Below, in pieces: positions 49,901 to 59,685 of a stretch of DNA of 64,000 nt. The stretch is from Mogibacterium neglectum (GTDB lineage Bacteria; Bacillota; Clostridia; Peptostreptococcales; Anaerovoracaceae). The notes under the pieces were generated by a model, which saw nothing but the letters and a program-made list of their open reading frames with translations, was not told where the DNA came from and did not search any database. Location: positions 682,001 to 746,000 of the forward strand of contig NZ_CP128647.1 of the NCBI RefSeq assembly GCF_030644205.1, in the 5' to 3' direction. How positions within the stretch are numbered: position 1 is the first letter of the stretch; each line of letters starts with the position of its first letter. The translations under genes were made by a program, and so were the position numbers.

Positions 49901-52241
49901 TTGCAAGTCAAAAAAAGATAAGGGAGGAATCCTTGACCTTATCTTTAAGAAAGAACCGAAAAGATATACGGTAGAAGATACCATTCCCTATCTAAGGCTT
50001 TTAAAAAGCGGAATATGCCAGCTTGATGAAAGGCACTTCAGTAAAAGTATAGCCTTTCAGGACATTAACTATCAGCTTGCCTTAGATGAAGATAGGGACT
50101 TGATTTTTAATCAGTTTGCAAACTTTCTAAATTCCTTTGATCCGAGCATCAGCATTGAGTTTTCATATATCAATCAGCTCGGACGAAACGAAGAAATGAA
50201 GTCGGCAATTCAGATACCGGATAAAAAGGACGGTTTTGACGATATACGCTTTGAATTTAGAGAGATGCTTAAAAGCCAGATTGTAAAGGGAAATAACGGA
50301 CTTAAAAAATCAAAGTATGTAACCTTTACAGTGGAAGCGGATAATTTAGAGCAGGCAACATCAAAACTTGAAAGACTTGAGATAGATATACTGTCTAATT
50401 TAAAGAGTATGGGAGTTCGAGCAGAAAGCCTTATCGGAGAAGAAAGACTAAAGGTTCTTCACGATATTTTAAATCCAAATAAAACATTTGAATTTTCCTA
50501 CAAAGACCTAAAGAAAAGAGAAAGCACAAAGACATATATTGTGCCTGATGAGTTTAACTTTACACCGAGTAGATACTTTAAGTTCGGCAAATTCATCGGA
50601 GCAACAAGTCATTTTCAAATCCTTGCCAGTGAGCTTTCAGATAGGATGTTATCCGAGTTTTTGGATATTGACGATAACATCAATATTTCCTTTCATATTA
50701 GGGCAATCGACCAATCGGAAGCCATTAAGATGGTAAAACGAAAAAACACTGATATTGATAAGATGAAGATTGAGGAAAATAAGAAGGCGGTAAGAAGCGG
50801 TTATGATATGGACATTCTTCCATCGGACTTAATCACCTATGGGGAAGATGTAAAAAGCCTCTTAAAAGACTTGCAGACAAGAGATGAGCGAATGTTTGTG
50901 GTAAGTATCGTCTTTATGAACTTTGCAAGGACAGTGCAAAAGCTCGATAACACAATTGCTCAAATAAGCTCCATTGCAAATAAGCATAACTGTAAGCTGA
51001 AAAGACTTGACCATTCTCAGGAACAAGGTTTAGTGAGCGTGCTGCCTCTTGGTGTAAATAAGATTGAAATAGATAGAGGATTGACAAGCTCATCAACGGC
51101 AGTATTTATGCCATTTACCACAGAGGAGCTTTTTATCAATTCAAGTAATAGTCTTTACTACGGACTAAATGCCCTAAGCCATAACCTGATTATGGCAGAT
51201 AGAAAAAAATTAAAGAACCCAAACGGTCTAATCCTCGGAACTCCGGGCAGCGGTAAATCCTTTAGTGCCAAAAGAGAAATGGCAAATGCGATTTTAGTAA
51301 CAGATGATGATGTGATTATCTGCGATCCGGAAGGAGAGTATGGAAACCTTGTAAGGCAGTTTAAGGGAGAAGTCATTAAGGTCAGCAGTAAGTCAAAGGA
51401 TTACCTGAATCCCCTTGATATAAATTCAAATTATGGAGATGGGGACGCACCTCTTAAAGACAAGGCAAACTTTATCATGAGTATGCTTGAGCTTGTAGTA
51501 GGTGGTAGTGGTCTTACAGCAGAAGAAAAGTCTGTAATAGACAGATGCCTGCCAAAGATTTATGAAAAGTATTTTGAAAACCCAGAGCCTTATAATATGC
51601 CAATACTACAAGACCTATACGATATGTTAAAAGGACAGGAAGAAAAGGTTGGTAAGAAGCTGGCAACAGAGATGGAAATCTATGTATCGGGTTCTCTTAA
51701 TGTCTTTAATCACAGGTCAAATGTGGATTTGAATAAGAAGCTCCTTTGCTTTGATATTAAAGAACTTGGAAGTCAGTTAAAGAAAATAGGAATGCTTGTT
51801 ATTCAGGATCAGGTGTGGAATAAGGTGTCACAAAACAGAGGAAACAAGGCTACAAGGTACTATATCGACGAGTTCCATTTGCTTTTAAAAGATGAGCAGA
51901 CAGCATCCTATTCCGTAGAGATTTGGAAAAGATTTCGTAAATGGGGAGGTATTCCAACAGGTATTACGCAGAATGTCAAAGACCTACTTATGAGTAAGGA
52001 GATAGAAAATATCTTTGACAATACAGACTTTGTCTTAATGCTAAATCAAGCATCGGGAGATAGAGAGATACTTGCAAGAAAACTTAAAATCTCACTTCCT
52101 CAGCTTAGATATGTTACCAACTCCAATGAAGGTGAGGGACTACTTTTCTTTGGAAATACCATTGTGCCTTTCCTTGATAAGTTTCCGAAAGATACAATTT
52201 TATATCAGAAGATGACTACCAAGCCGGAAGAAGTGAGGTAA
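49812..52241 (+). CDS. VirB4-like T4SS ATPase
   Basis: 809 residues. TTG start preceded by AAAGGAGGTTTACC, placing it inside the prgI gene; this ribosome site decides the start. Walker A GLILGTPGSGKSFSAKREM, VIICDPEGEY, Walker B KATRYYIDEFHLLLK and TQNVKDLL. Energises pilus assembly and DNA export at the membrane. Confidence 0.93.
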   Translation: MNKKRKIQQIKLMQNEKALRSQKRDLKKSNCKSKKDKGGILDLIFKKEPKRYTVEDTIPYLRLLKSGICQLDERHFSKSIAFQDINYQLALDEDRDLIFNQFANFLNSFDPSISIEFSYINQLGRNEEMKSAIQIPDKKDGFDDIRFEFREMLKSQIVKGNNGLKKSKYVTFTVEADNLEQATSKLERLEIDILSNLKSMGVRAESLIGEERLKVLHDILNPNKTFEFSYKDLKKRESTKTYIVPDEFNFTPSRYFKFGKFIGATSHFQILASELSDRMLSEFLDIDDNINISFHIRAIDQSEAIKMVKRKNTDIDKMKIEENKKAVRSGYDMDILPSDLITYGEDVKSLLKDLQTRDERMFVVSIVFMNFARTVQKLDNTIAQISSIANKHNCKLKRLDHSQEQGLVSVLPLGVNKIEIDRGLTSSSTAVFMPFTTEELFINSSNSLYYGLNALSHNLIMADRKKLKNPNGLILGTPGSGKSFSAKREMANAILVTDDDVIICDPEGEYGNLVRQFKGEVIKVSSKSKDYLNPLDINSNYGDGDAPLKDKANFIMSMLELVVGGSGLTAEEKSVIDRCLPKIYEKYFENPEPYNMPILQDLYDMLKGQEEKVGKKLATEMEIYVSGSLNVFNHRSNVDLNKKLLCFDIKELGSQLKKIGMLVIQDQVWNKVSQNRGNKATRYYIDEFHLLLKDEQTASYSVEIWKRFRKWGGIPTGITQNVKDLLMSKEIENIFDNTDFVLMLNQASGDREILARKLKISLPQLRYVTNSNEGEGLLFFGNTIVPFLDKFPKDTILYQKMTTKPEEVR

Positions 52242-52244
52242 CCT

Positions 52245-54377
52245 ATGGGAAAGAAGCTGAAAAAGGACTTTAGGGAAAGGCATAAGGCGAGTCTTGAAAG
52301 AGAGATATTTCATAGTAAAACAGATACTATTCCTGAAGAAAGTAAGCTAAAACATAACGATGATTACAGAGGTAAAATCGTTCATGAGAAAGAACGGTTT
52401 CAGGATAAAGTGCGTGAAAAAACAAGTAAGGTAAGTGCTGATAATGAAAAGTCTTATGGAACATCCAAGAGAAACGAAAAATATAGAGCTTCAGATAAGG
52501 GAGACGTAAATTCCGCAATTGAAACGAGAAGATCAGATTATACTACGGAGGTTAAGGATGGAAAAATCTATGATCCTTTAGGAAAAGACCTTGATAATGA
52601 TGGGATTATGGACAGATACGACAATGACTTTAGGGATAGCGACTATTTTGAATCGACCTATGATGTCGAGGATAATCTTCATCATAAAGCAGAAAATACA
52701 AATAGCTTCTCAAAAAGCCAAAAAGCTCAAAAGAGAAATTATAAGAGAAAAAACTATACCGAAAGCCTTTATACAAGGAAAAAGGATGATGTGTTAAAGG
52801 AGAATAAGCCTGAAGATAAAAAGACTGGAAAAGATACTGCAAGCAAAAAAGTTTATAGCAGTATTTATAAAGAGCAGAAGAAAAAGCTAAAGAAAGATAT
52901 GGTAAAAACATCTGCACTTTCTGGACTTGCCAAAGGAAGTGAAACTGTAAGAGATTACTTGTCTCATGGAAGTGATGAAAATCAAGGAGTGGAAGCAGGA
53001 GAAAAGACAGCAGATACAAGCTCCAAGCTCATTCATGGCATAAAGAAGTATTCTGATAAGAAAAGAGCTAAAAGAGGCTATGACCTTACAAATAAGGACT
53101 ATAAAATCAGAAAGCGTAAGTCAAAGTTGGAATTTCGTGATGCCAAAAAGGAACTGAAAAAGACGGATGAGTATAAAAGAGCAAGTGCATATAAAAGATT
53201 TCAAAAGAAAAATCAGGTAAAGGCAGCAATTTCTCGTGAGAATAAGTCAAGGCTTAGAGATCGAATTAAAGAGGGACTTATCGGAACACTGAAAAGCTCA
53301 AAGGATATGATTATCCGAAAAGCAAAAGGACTAATGCTTATTTTCATAGGTATCATTATCTTAGGGACTTTTGTGATTAACTTTGCAGGAACGGGAATGA
53401 CAGGCTTTATGAACTCTACAAGCTCTGTGCTTACAACAAGCTATTTATCAAAGCCAAATGTCCTAAGTGAAATCAATCAGAAATTTTCAGATATGGAGGG
53501 TGAGCTTCAAAGTGAAGTTGACCATGTGAAAGAAAATTATCCCGGATATGATGAATATATCTTAAATAATACAGAATACATCGGTCATAATGTCCATGAG
53601 CTTTTATCCTACATTACATCAAGGTGCGGAGAGGTAAAGAGTGTATCGGAAGTAGAATCCATATTAAAAGAATTATTTGATTCCATGTATGACCTTGAGT
53701 ATAGGGAAGAAATTGAAATCAGATACAGGACGGTTACGGAAACCTATACCGATGAAGATGGCAATGAATATACCGAAAGCCACGAAGAACCTTATGAGTA
53801 TAAAAAACTCATCGTAACGCTTCATAAAAAAGAGATGGACAGCATTATCCGAAAGGTCTTTGCAAACTATCCCGATAATCTAAAGCACTATGAAGCCTTG
53901 TTCCTTGCACAAGGCAATATGGGAGAAGCCTTTGGTAATTCTGACCTTATCAGTGCAAATGGTGGTATCGGCGGTGGAAAAGAGTATGAGGCATCTACGG
54001 AAGTACAAAAGAAGATTGTTAATGCTGCATACATTACGCCATCTCCGGGTGCAGGCTGGTGTGCCATGTGGGTATCACAGGTCTATCAAAATGCAGGACT
54101 TGGATATATAGGCGGGAATGCCTGTGATATGTACCGAAACTATACCTTTACATCAGACAGGTCAAAGCTCAAGGTCGGAATGCTTGTGGCAGTCGAAAGC
54201 AGCAGTAGCGGAAGCAGTGCAGGGCTTACCTATGGTCATGTAGGTATTTACATTGGAGATGGAAAAGTGATTGATAACATCGGTCGAATAAGAGTAACTA
54301 CCTTAGATGATTGGATAGCAACATTTTGTAAGCACCATCCCGTAGGATTCGGTTTTCCGCCAAATGTAAAGAAATAG
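52245..54377 (+). CDS. Conjugation peptidoglycan hydrolase, CHAP domain (CD1108-like)
   Basis: 710 residues. Long, very charged cytoplasmic N-terminus (1-~360), one membrane helix (~362-382, AKGLMLIFIGIIILGTFVIN), an extracellular region, and a C-terminal CHAP amidase/peptidase domain with the catalytic Cys in GAGWCAMWVSQVYQNAGL and His in TYGHVGIYIGDGKVID. Opens the cell wall for the transfer channel. 3 bases after virB4. Confidence 0.87.
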   Translation: MGKKLKKDFRERHKASLEREIFHSKTDTIPEESKLKHNDDYRGKIVHEKERFQDKVREKTSKVSADNEKSYGTSKRNEKYRASDKGDVNSAIETRRSDYTTEVKDGKIYDPLGKDLDNDGIMDRYDNDFRDSDYFESTYDVEDNLHHKAENTNSFSKSQKAQKRNYKRKNYTESLYTRKKDDVLKENKPEDKKTGKDTASKKVYSSIYKEQKKKLKKDMVKTSALSGLAKGSETVRDYLSHGSDENQGVEAGEKTADTSSKLIHGIKKYSDKKRAKRGYDLTNKDYKIRKRKSKLEFRDAKKELKKTDEYKRASAYKRFQKKNQVKAAISRENKSRLRDRIKEGLIGTLKSSKDMIIRKAKGLMLIFIGIIILGTFVINFAGTGMTGFMNSTSSVLTTSYLSKPNVLSEINQKFSDMEGELQSEVDHVKENYPGYDEYILNNTEYIGHNVHELLSYITSRCGEVKSVSEVESILKELFDSMYDLEYREEIEIRYRTVTETYTDEDGNEYTESHEEPYEYKKLIVTLHKKEMDSIIRKVFANYPDNLKHYEALFLAQGNMGEAFGNSDLISANGGIGGGKEYEASTEVQKKIVNAAYITPSPGAGWCAMWVSQVYQNAGLGYIGGNACDMYRNYTFTSDRSKLKVGMLVAVESSSSGSSAGLTYGHVGIYIGDGKVIDNIGRIRVTTLDDWIATFCKHHPVGFGFPPNVKK

Positions 54378-54388
54378 GAGGTAACAAT

Positions 54389-54628
54389 TTGAAAAAGGAA
54401 CTGATAGCAGTAAAAAACAGAATAAAGAAGTTAAATGATAAAAAGGCTCTGATTGATGAAGAATTGGAGCCTTTATTCATTCGTGAAGAAGAGCTTGAAA
54501 ATGAAGAAATCATTGCCATTTGCAGAAAGAATAACATCACAATCAGCGATTTGATGGCAAAGGTAAACAGACAAAAAGCAGAAATGAAAAAGGAGAAAAC
54601 AAATGAAAACCAGTTTGAAAAAGAATAA
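54389..54628 (+). CDS. DUF4315 protein
   Basis: 79 residues, TTG start with AGGAGG upstream. Helical, charged; INKRIKKLNDKKALIDEEL-like N-terminus and AICRKNNITISDLMAKVNRQ are the DUF4315 pattern. Conserved next to DUF4366 in CTn elements; function unknown. Overlaps the next gene by 26 bases. Confidence 0.78.
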   Translation: MKKELIAVKNRIKKLNDKKALIDEELEPLFIREEELENEEIIAICRKNNITISDLMAKVNRQKAEMKKEKTNENQFEKE

Positions 54629-56141
54629 TAAGTTTTGGACGGTAGCACTTGCGGTAATTGTAAGTATTAGTTGTATTTTAGGTCTTTGGACGGTTGTTTA
54701 TGCACAGGAGCAAAAATCTGAAGCTCCAACAAAAAACGAAGCTGTTCAAACGGAAGTTGAAGTAAATGTAAGGTATATCTTTGAAGATGAAAAGGTCTTT
54801 AAGGAAGAAAAGATAAAGGCTGAGAAAGGACAACTTATTGATAGCGGAGATCTTCCAATGCTCCCAGATGATATGAAATTCATTGATGAGTTTCTGTTTT
54901 ATGAGGTAAAGGGAGATGGAAAAGATGAGATTATCCGTAAGGTAGCAAAGGCTGAACTTAAGGATAAAGAAACTAAGACGGAAGAAAAAAAGCCACAGCA
55001 GGATAAAAGCACTCAGACGGAAGATAAAAAGACGAAAGATAAGTCAACGCAGACAGAGCTTTCCAAAGAGGATATTTCCAAGATGGAAAAGCAGGCAAAA
55101 GAACTTAAAGGGGAGCTTGATAAGCTAAATGATGAGATTAAGGATAAAGATAAGTTAAGCGATAAGCAGAAGGAAAAAATCAAAGCTCTTGAAGATGAAA
55201 TTGAAAGTCTGAAAGAAAAACTGAAAAAAGAAAAGGATAACAAAGATTTATCTTCTGATATTAAAAAGGAAATGGACAAGCTAAATGAAAAGATTAAAGA
55301 TCTTGAAAAAAAGGCTAATGAAGTGAATAAAGCTCCGGCATCATCTAATGTTGTTACACCAATTCCACCAAATAGCAGTATAAAAACAAGTGCAGGAAAT
55401 TCTCAGCCACCTGTAAATACAGGTAAGGGAAGTGAACCAAAGATAAGTTTTGGAAATACTACAAAAGATGAAAATACTAAACAATCAAAAGATAAAGAAA
55501 AGGAAATTCGTTATCCTAATAAGCTGACAGCTAAAACGCCTGCTAACAATAACAGCCAAGATTCAGCTATGGATGGCACAAGTAAGAGTGTAAATACCAA
55601 TAAGGGAGTAGCTTCTGCACCGTCTAAGGCAAGAGGAAGTGTTACGGAAAATAAGGATAATGCAAATAAGGAATATCCGATTCATCATAGCGATGATAAG
55701 GATAATAAAGAAACTGATAAATATTCGGCAGATGCAAGGCAGTTTATTACCTTTCAGACTAAAAACGGTAAGACCTTTTATTTAATCATCAATCATGATG
55801 AAGATAGTGAGAATGTAATGCTTCTTACGGAAGTATCTGAAGATGATTTGCTTAACATGGTGGAGAAAAAAGAAGCACCAAAGCAGGAAGTAGTAAAAGA
55901 AGAACCTGTTAAGGAAGAAGTAAAGCCTGAGAAGAAGGACGAAAAGAGTAATTTAGGAACCTATATTATTTTGCTTCTTGTAGTAGGTGGTGCATTAGGA
56001 GCAGGCTACTATTTTAAGGTTGTAAAAAAGAAAGAAGATAAAGAACTTGAAGCCTTAGAGGAAGAAGATGATGATTTCTTTTCTGAAGCAGAAAGTGAGG
56101 AAGAAATAAATGATGCAGATGAAGTAGAAGATGAAGAATAA
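54603..56141 (+). CDS. DUF4366 membrane protein with long coiled coil
   Basis: 512 residues. N-terminal signal/anchor helix (~11-30, WTVALAVIVSISCILGLWTV), acidic-Lys repeats (KSTQTEDKKTKDKSTQTE), a coiled coil (~155-245), a Ser/Asn-rich linker, a small C-terminal domain (ARQFITFQTKNGKTFYLIIN) of DUF4366, a second membrane helix (YIILLLVVGGALGAGYYF) and an acidic tail. Likely a surface or channel-associated scaffold of conjugation. Confidence 0.82.
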   Translation: MKTSLKKNNKFWTVALAVIVSISCILGLWTVVYAQEQKSEAPTKNEAVQTEVEVNVRYIFEDEKVFKEEKIKAEKGQLIDSGDLPMLPDDMKFIDEFLFYEVKGDGKDEIIRKVAKAELKDKETKTEEKKPQQDKSTQTEDKKTKDKSTQTELSKEDISKMEKQAKELKGELDKLNDEIKDKDKLSDKQKEKIKALEDEIESLKEKLKKEKDNKDLSSDIKKEMDKLNEKIKDLEKKANEVNKAPASSNVVTPIPPNSSIKTSAGNSQPPVNTGKGSEPKISFGNTTKDENTKQSKDKEKEIRYPNKLTAKTPANNNSQDSAMDGTSKSVNTNKGVASAPSKARGSVTENKDNANKEYPIHHSDDKDNKETDKYSADARQFITFQTKNGKTFYLIINHDEDSENVMLLTEVSEDDLLNMVEKKEAPKQEVVKEEPVKEEVKPEKKDEKSNLGTYIILLLVVGGALGAGYYFKVVKKKEDKELEALEEEDDDFFSEAESEEEINDADEVEDEE

Positions 56142-56143
56142 AC

Positions 56144-56210
56144 GCACCTAAAAACATATTATTTTGGGTGCAAAGTTAGGGCGGGAGAGTAACATCTTTC
56201 GCCCTATTTT
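56144..56210 (+). terminator. Two tandem hairpins upstream of topB
   Basis: First: GCACCTAAAA / TTTTGGGTGC (56144-56171). Second: TAGGGCG / CGCCCTA (56177-56206) followed by TTTTG. They end ~26 bases before the topB start. Confidence 0.72.
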
Positions 56211-56235
56211 GATTTATAACAGGAGGAAAACACAG

Positions 56236-57942
56236 ATGAAGTTAGTTATTGCAGAAAAACCGAGTGTTGCAATCTCCATTGCAAAGGTTATTGGAGCAAA
56301 TAAAAAGAAAGACGGATATTATGAAGGAAACGGATATAGGGTAAGCTGGTGCGTTGGACACCTAATTCAAATGGCAAATCCGGATGCTTATGATGAAAAG
56401 TACGCCAAGTGGAATATGGCTGATTTACCGATTATTCCAAGAGAATATAAGTATGAGGTAGCAAAGTCAACCAAGAAACAATTTAACATCCTTAAAAAGC
56501 TGATGAACGACAAAGAGATTGATACGGTTATAAATGCGTGCGACGCAGGTCGTGAGGGAGAGAGCATTTTTAGACTTGTATATGATCAGGTAAATTGCAA
56601 AAAGAAGATGAAACGCCTTTGGATTTCATCTATGGAAGATAGTGCGATTAAAGAGGGTTTTGATCATCTAAAAGACGGAAAGGACTATGATAATCTCTTT
56701 GAATCAGCACAGGCAAGAGCAATCGCTGACTGGTTAGTCGGAATGAATATCAGCAGGCTCTATTCTTGCCTATACAAGCAAAATTATTCTGTCGGCAGAG
56801 TGCAGACACCTACCCTTGCCATGATCGTAAAAAGAGATGAGGAGATAGCAAATTATCAGAAAGAAAAATATTACACAGTAGAGCTATCTATGGATGGTTT
56901 TACACTTTCAACAGACAGAATTGATGACGAGGTTGCTGCCGAACAGCTAATCAATTTAGTAGGTGATAAGATTGAAATAACCGATGTCATTCAGAAAGAA
57001 AAGATTACTAAACCTGATTTACCCTTTGACCTTACAACACTTCAAAGAGAGTGCAATAAGTATTTCGGATATAGTGCTAAACAGACACTTGATTATGCCC
57101 AAAGCCTTTATGAGAAAAAGCTCATCACCTATCCAAGAACAGACAGCAGATATTTAACGGAAGATATGATTGTAAGTACGGTTAATAACATTTTAGGTAA
57201 GAATGACTTTGACACAGAGCGTATCAAGGTAGTATTTAACTCTAAAAAGGTTACGGATCATCATGCGATTATTCCGACAATCAGTTCATTAAAGGAAGAT
57301 GTTTCGGAGCTTCCTCCAAGCGAAGCAAAAGTTTATTTCCTTATATCCGATAAATTTCACGCAAGTGTAGGCTATCCACTCATTGAAAATATAACGAAGA
57401 TAGTAGCTGAATTTGACGGCTTTGAATTTACAAGTTCAGGAAAGGTAATTAAAGACGAGGGGTTTACAAAATATCTTAAAGAGTATAAGTCCAAGAAGAA
57501 TGAGGATGTAGAACTTCCTAATGTAAATGTTGATGATGCTTTAAACATTGAAAATAAAGAGATTAAAGAAAAATTTACCCAACCTCCCAAGCACTTTACA
57601 GAAGATACGCTTCTAAAGTCTATGGAGATTGCAGGAAATGAAGCCTTAGAAAAAGGTGTAGAAGTGGAAAGAAAGGGACTTGGAACACCTGCAACAAGGG
57701 CAGGAATTATTGAAAACTTAATCTATAAGGGTTTTGTCGAAAGAGATAAGAAAAATTTGATTGCCACGCATAAGGGGATCAGCCTTGTAACAATAGTATC
57801 CGATACCTTTAAGTCAGCGGAAACAACTGCAAAGTGGGAAATGGAATTAGCGGATATTGCTCAAGGAAAATCTTCAAAGGAAGAATTTTTAGAAGCGATT
57901 GAAAATGAGCTAAAAGAGGCTGCTCTGACATACGCAAAGTAA
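56236..57942 (+). CDS. topB: DNA topoisomerase III
   Basis: 568 residues from ATG 56236 (AGGAGGAAAACACAG upstream; an upstream in-frame extension is rejected). Toprim domain with KLVIAEKPSVAISIAKVIGA and the acidic DAGREGESIFRLVY; active-site Tyr in LITYPRTDSRYLTEDM; then GLGTPATRAGIIENLIYKG. Shorter than the ~650-residue chromosomal enzyme, with no C-terminal zinc region, as usual for element-borne copies. Resolves DNA during element replication or transfer. Confidence 0.93.
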   Translation: MKLVIAEKPSVAISIAKVIGANKKKDGYYEGNGYRVSWCVGHLIQMANPDAYDEKYAKWNMADLPIIPREYKYEVAKSTKKQFNILKKLMNDKEIDTVINACDAGREGESIFRLVYDQVNCKKKMKRLWISSMEDSAIKEGFDHLKDGKDYDNLFESAQARAIADWLVGMNISRLYSCLYKQNYSVGRVQTPTLAMIVKRDEEIANYQKEKYYTVELSMDGFTLSTDRIDDEVAAEQLINLVGDKIEITDVIQKEKITKPDLPFDLTTLQRECNKYFGYSAKQTLDYAQSLYEKKLITYPRTDSRYLTEDMIVSTVNNILGKNDFDTERIKVVFNSKKVTDHHAIIPTISSLKEDVSELPPSEAKVYFLISDKFHASVGYPLIENITKIVAEFDGFEFTSSGKVIKDEGFTKYLKEYKSKKNEDVELPNVNVDDALNIENKEIKEKFTQPPKHFTEDTLLKSMEIAGNEALEKGVEVERKGLGTPATRAGIIENLIYKGFVERDKKNLIATHKGISLVTIVSDTFKSAETTAKWEMELADIAQGKSSKEEFLEAIENELKEAALTYAK

Positions 57943-58026
57943 GAGGTAACTAATTTCAGAGTGGAAAAAATCCTCTAAAAATGCTATAATATAAGCAATT
58001 TATTTGTAATTGTTAGGAGAATTAAG

Positions 58027-59493
58027 ATGGCAATAAAAAATCAAGATTATATAAAAAATTTAATCAGAGAGTTGATTTCTTTGCCAAGTGAAACAGAATG
58101 GGTTGAATTTAAGCATAATAACGATGAACCTCAGATGATAGGTGAGTATATTTCTGCTTTGGGCAATTCTGCAACTTTATGGGGAAGACCTAAAGCATAT
58201 TTACTCTGGGGTATTGATGATAATACACATAAAATTGTAGGAACTACATTTGATTATAGGGAGAGTAAAAAAGGTTCGGAAGAACTTGAAGCATGGTTAT
58301 CTCGAATGACAAATCCAAGAATAGACTTCAGATTTTATAAAACAGAAATTGAGGATAAAAATGTAGTATTACTCGAAATTCCATGTGCAGAAAAGCAGCC
58401 AATTAAGTTTTCAGGTGAAGAGTATATTAGAATTGGAACAAATAAGAAGAAGTTGAAAGAATATCCTGATAAAGAGAGATCTCTATGGGCAGCTTTTGAT
58501 ACAACTCCGTTTGAATTAAGAAATGCAAAAGATAATATTTCGTTTCATGAGGTGTTAGATGTACTGAATGTAGCGGGATATTATGAAAAGATGGGGTTTG
58601 CATTACCACAAAATAACAATAAAATATTGGATGATTTTACTAATGAAAAGTTTATAAAAAGAAATGATTCCGGAAGCTATGATATTACTAATTTAGGAGC
58701 ATTACTTATTTCAAAAGATTTAAAGAATTTTGAGAGTTTAGCTCATAAATCTATAAGAGTAATTTGGTATAAAGAGAACAATAGACTTGACACGATACGG
58801 GAAAAAGTATTTAGTGAAGGTTATGCTATTTCATATGAGAAAATTGTAGATTATGTTTTGACTGTCATTCCACAGGAAGAGATAATTGAAGACTCTATAA
58901 GAAAAACTAAGTTGGGTTATCCGGAGATAGCTATTCGTGAGTTAATTGCCAATATCATGATTCATCAAGCTATTGAACAAAAAGGGACAAGTCCTATGGT
59001 TGAGTTATTCAAAGATAGGATAGAATTTTCAAATGCAGGTTCGCCATTGGTTTCGATAGACCGCATTGTTGATACAGTTCCGATTTCAAGAAATGAAAAT
59101 CTTGCAGGATTTATGCACAAATGTGGGATTTGTGAAGAAAGAGGAAGTGGTTTTGATAAGATAGTATATGCGACAAGTAAGAATTCTATGCTTGCTCCTA
59201 AAATCGAAAATCAAAGTGATAAATTCACAAAAGTAACTCTCTATTTGAAAGCTCCTTTTGACTTGATTAGTAAAGAAGATAGAATAAGAACTTGTTATAT
59301 GCAGGCTTGCTTTGTCTATGTCAATGGAGAGAGTATAACGAATAATTCGCTCAGAGAATTATTTGATATAAGTGATAAAGATAAATATAAAGCATCGAGG
59401 ATAATTAAAGATACATTAGAAGCCAAACTTATTAAGCCAGTTGATGAAAATACAGCTCCGAGATATATGAAGTATATTCCTTTTTGGGCTTGA
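58027..59493 (+). CDS. AlbA_2 / Schlafen-type ATP-binding regulator-like protein
   Basis: 488 residues. N-terminal AlbA_2 domain (LPSETEWVEFKHNND, YISALGNSATLWG, YLLWGIDDNTHKIVGTTF), a GHKL-like ATP-binding segment (YPEIAIRELIANIMIHQAIE with RIEFSNAGSP), and a C-terminal winged-helix-like part. It has its own TATAAT at 57985-57990 and the region after it holds repeats, so it looks like an accessory gene between topB and the methylase/helicase. Defence or regulatory role possible; not established. Confidence 0.75.
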   Translation: MAIKNQDYIKNLIRELISLPSETEWVEFKHNNDEPQMIGEYISALGNSATLWGRPKAYLLWGIDDNTHKIVGTTFDYRESKKGSEELEAWLSRMTNPRIDFRFYKTEIEDKNVVLLEIPCAEKQPIKFSGEEYIRIGTNKKKLKEYPDKERSLWAAFDTTPFELRNAKDNISFHEVLDVLNVAGYYEKMGFALPQNNNKILDDFTNEKFIKRNDSGSYDITNLGALLISKDLKNFESLAHKSIRVIWYKENNRLDTIREKVFSEGYAISYEKIVDYVLTVIPQEEIIEDSIRKTKLGYPEIAIRELIANIMIHQAIEQKGTSPMVELFKDRIEFSNAGSPLVSIDRIVDTVPISRNENLAGFMHKCGICEERGSGFDKIVYATSKNSMLAPKIENQSDKFTKVTLYLKAPFDLISKEDRIRTCYMQACFVYVNGESITNNSLRELFDISDKDKYKASRIIKDTLEAKLIKPVDENTAPRYMKYIPFWA

Positions 59494-59494
59494 T

Positions 59495-59612
59495 TTAAGT
59501 TGCAGTAAGTTGCAAAATCGTGATTTATGCAGTATGAATGGGGAGATAAAACCTAGTAAAATAAGGATTTTTAGTAAGTCAAAACAGAAAAATTAAGTTG
59601 CAGTAAGTTGCA
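59495..59612 (+). repeat. Iteron-like direct repeats
   Basis: The 20-mer TTAAGTTGCAGTAAGTTGCA occurs at 59495-59514 and again at 59593-59612. Each is itself a double AAGTTGCA, giving four units in ~118 bases. First copy begins 2 bases after the stop of the AlbA_2 gene. Confidence 0.75.
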
Positions 59613-59625
59613 GCACATAGAATTT

Positions 59626-59661
59626 AAAGGTGATTAGAGTAAAATCTAACCACCTTTTTTG
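59626..59661 (+). terminator. Hairpin with U-tract upstream of the methylase/helicase gene
   Basis: Stem AAAGGTGATTAGA / TCTAACCACCTTT with one mismatch, 6-base loop, T-run. 25 bases before the start at 59686. Confidence 0.8.
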
Positions 59662-59685
59662 TTTGGAAAAAAGAAGGAGGTAAAA

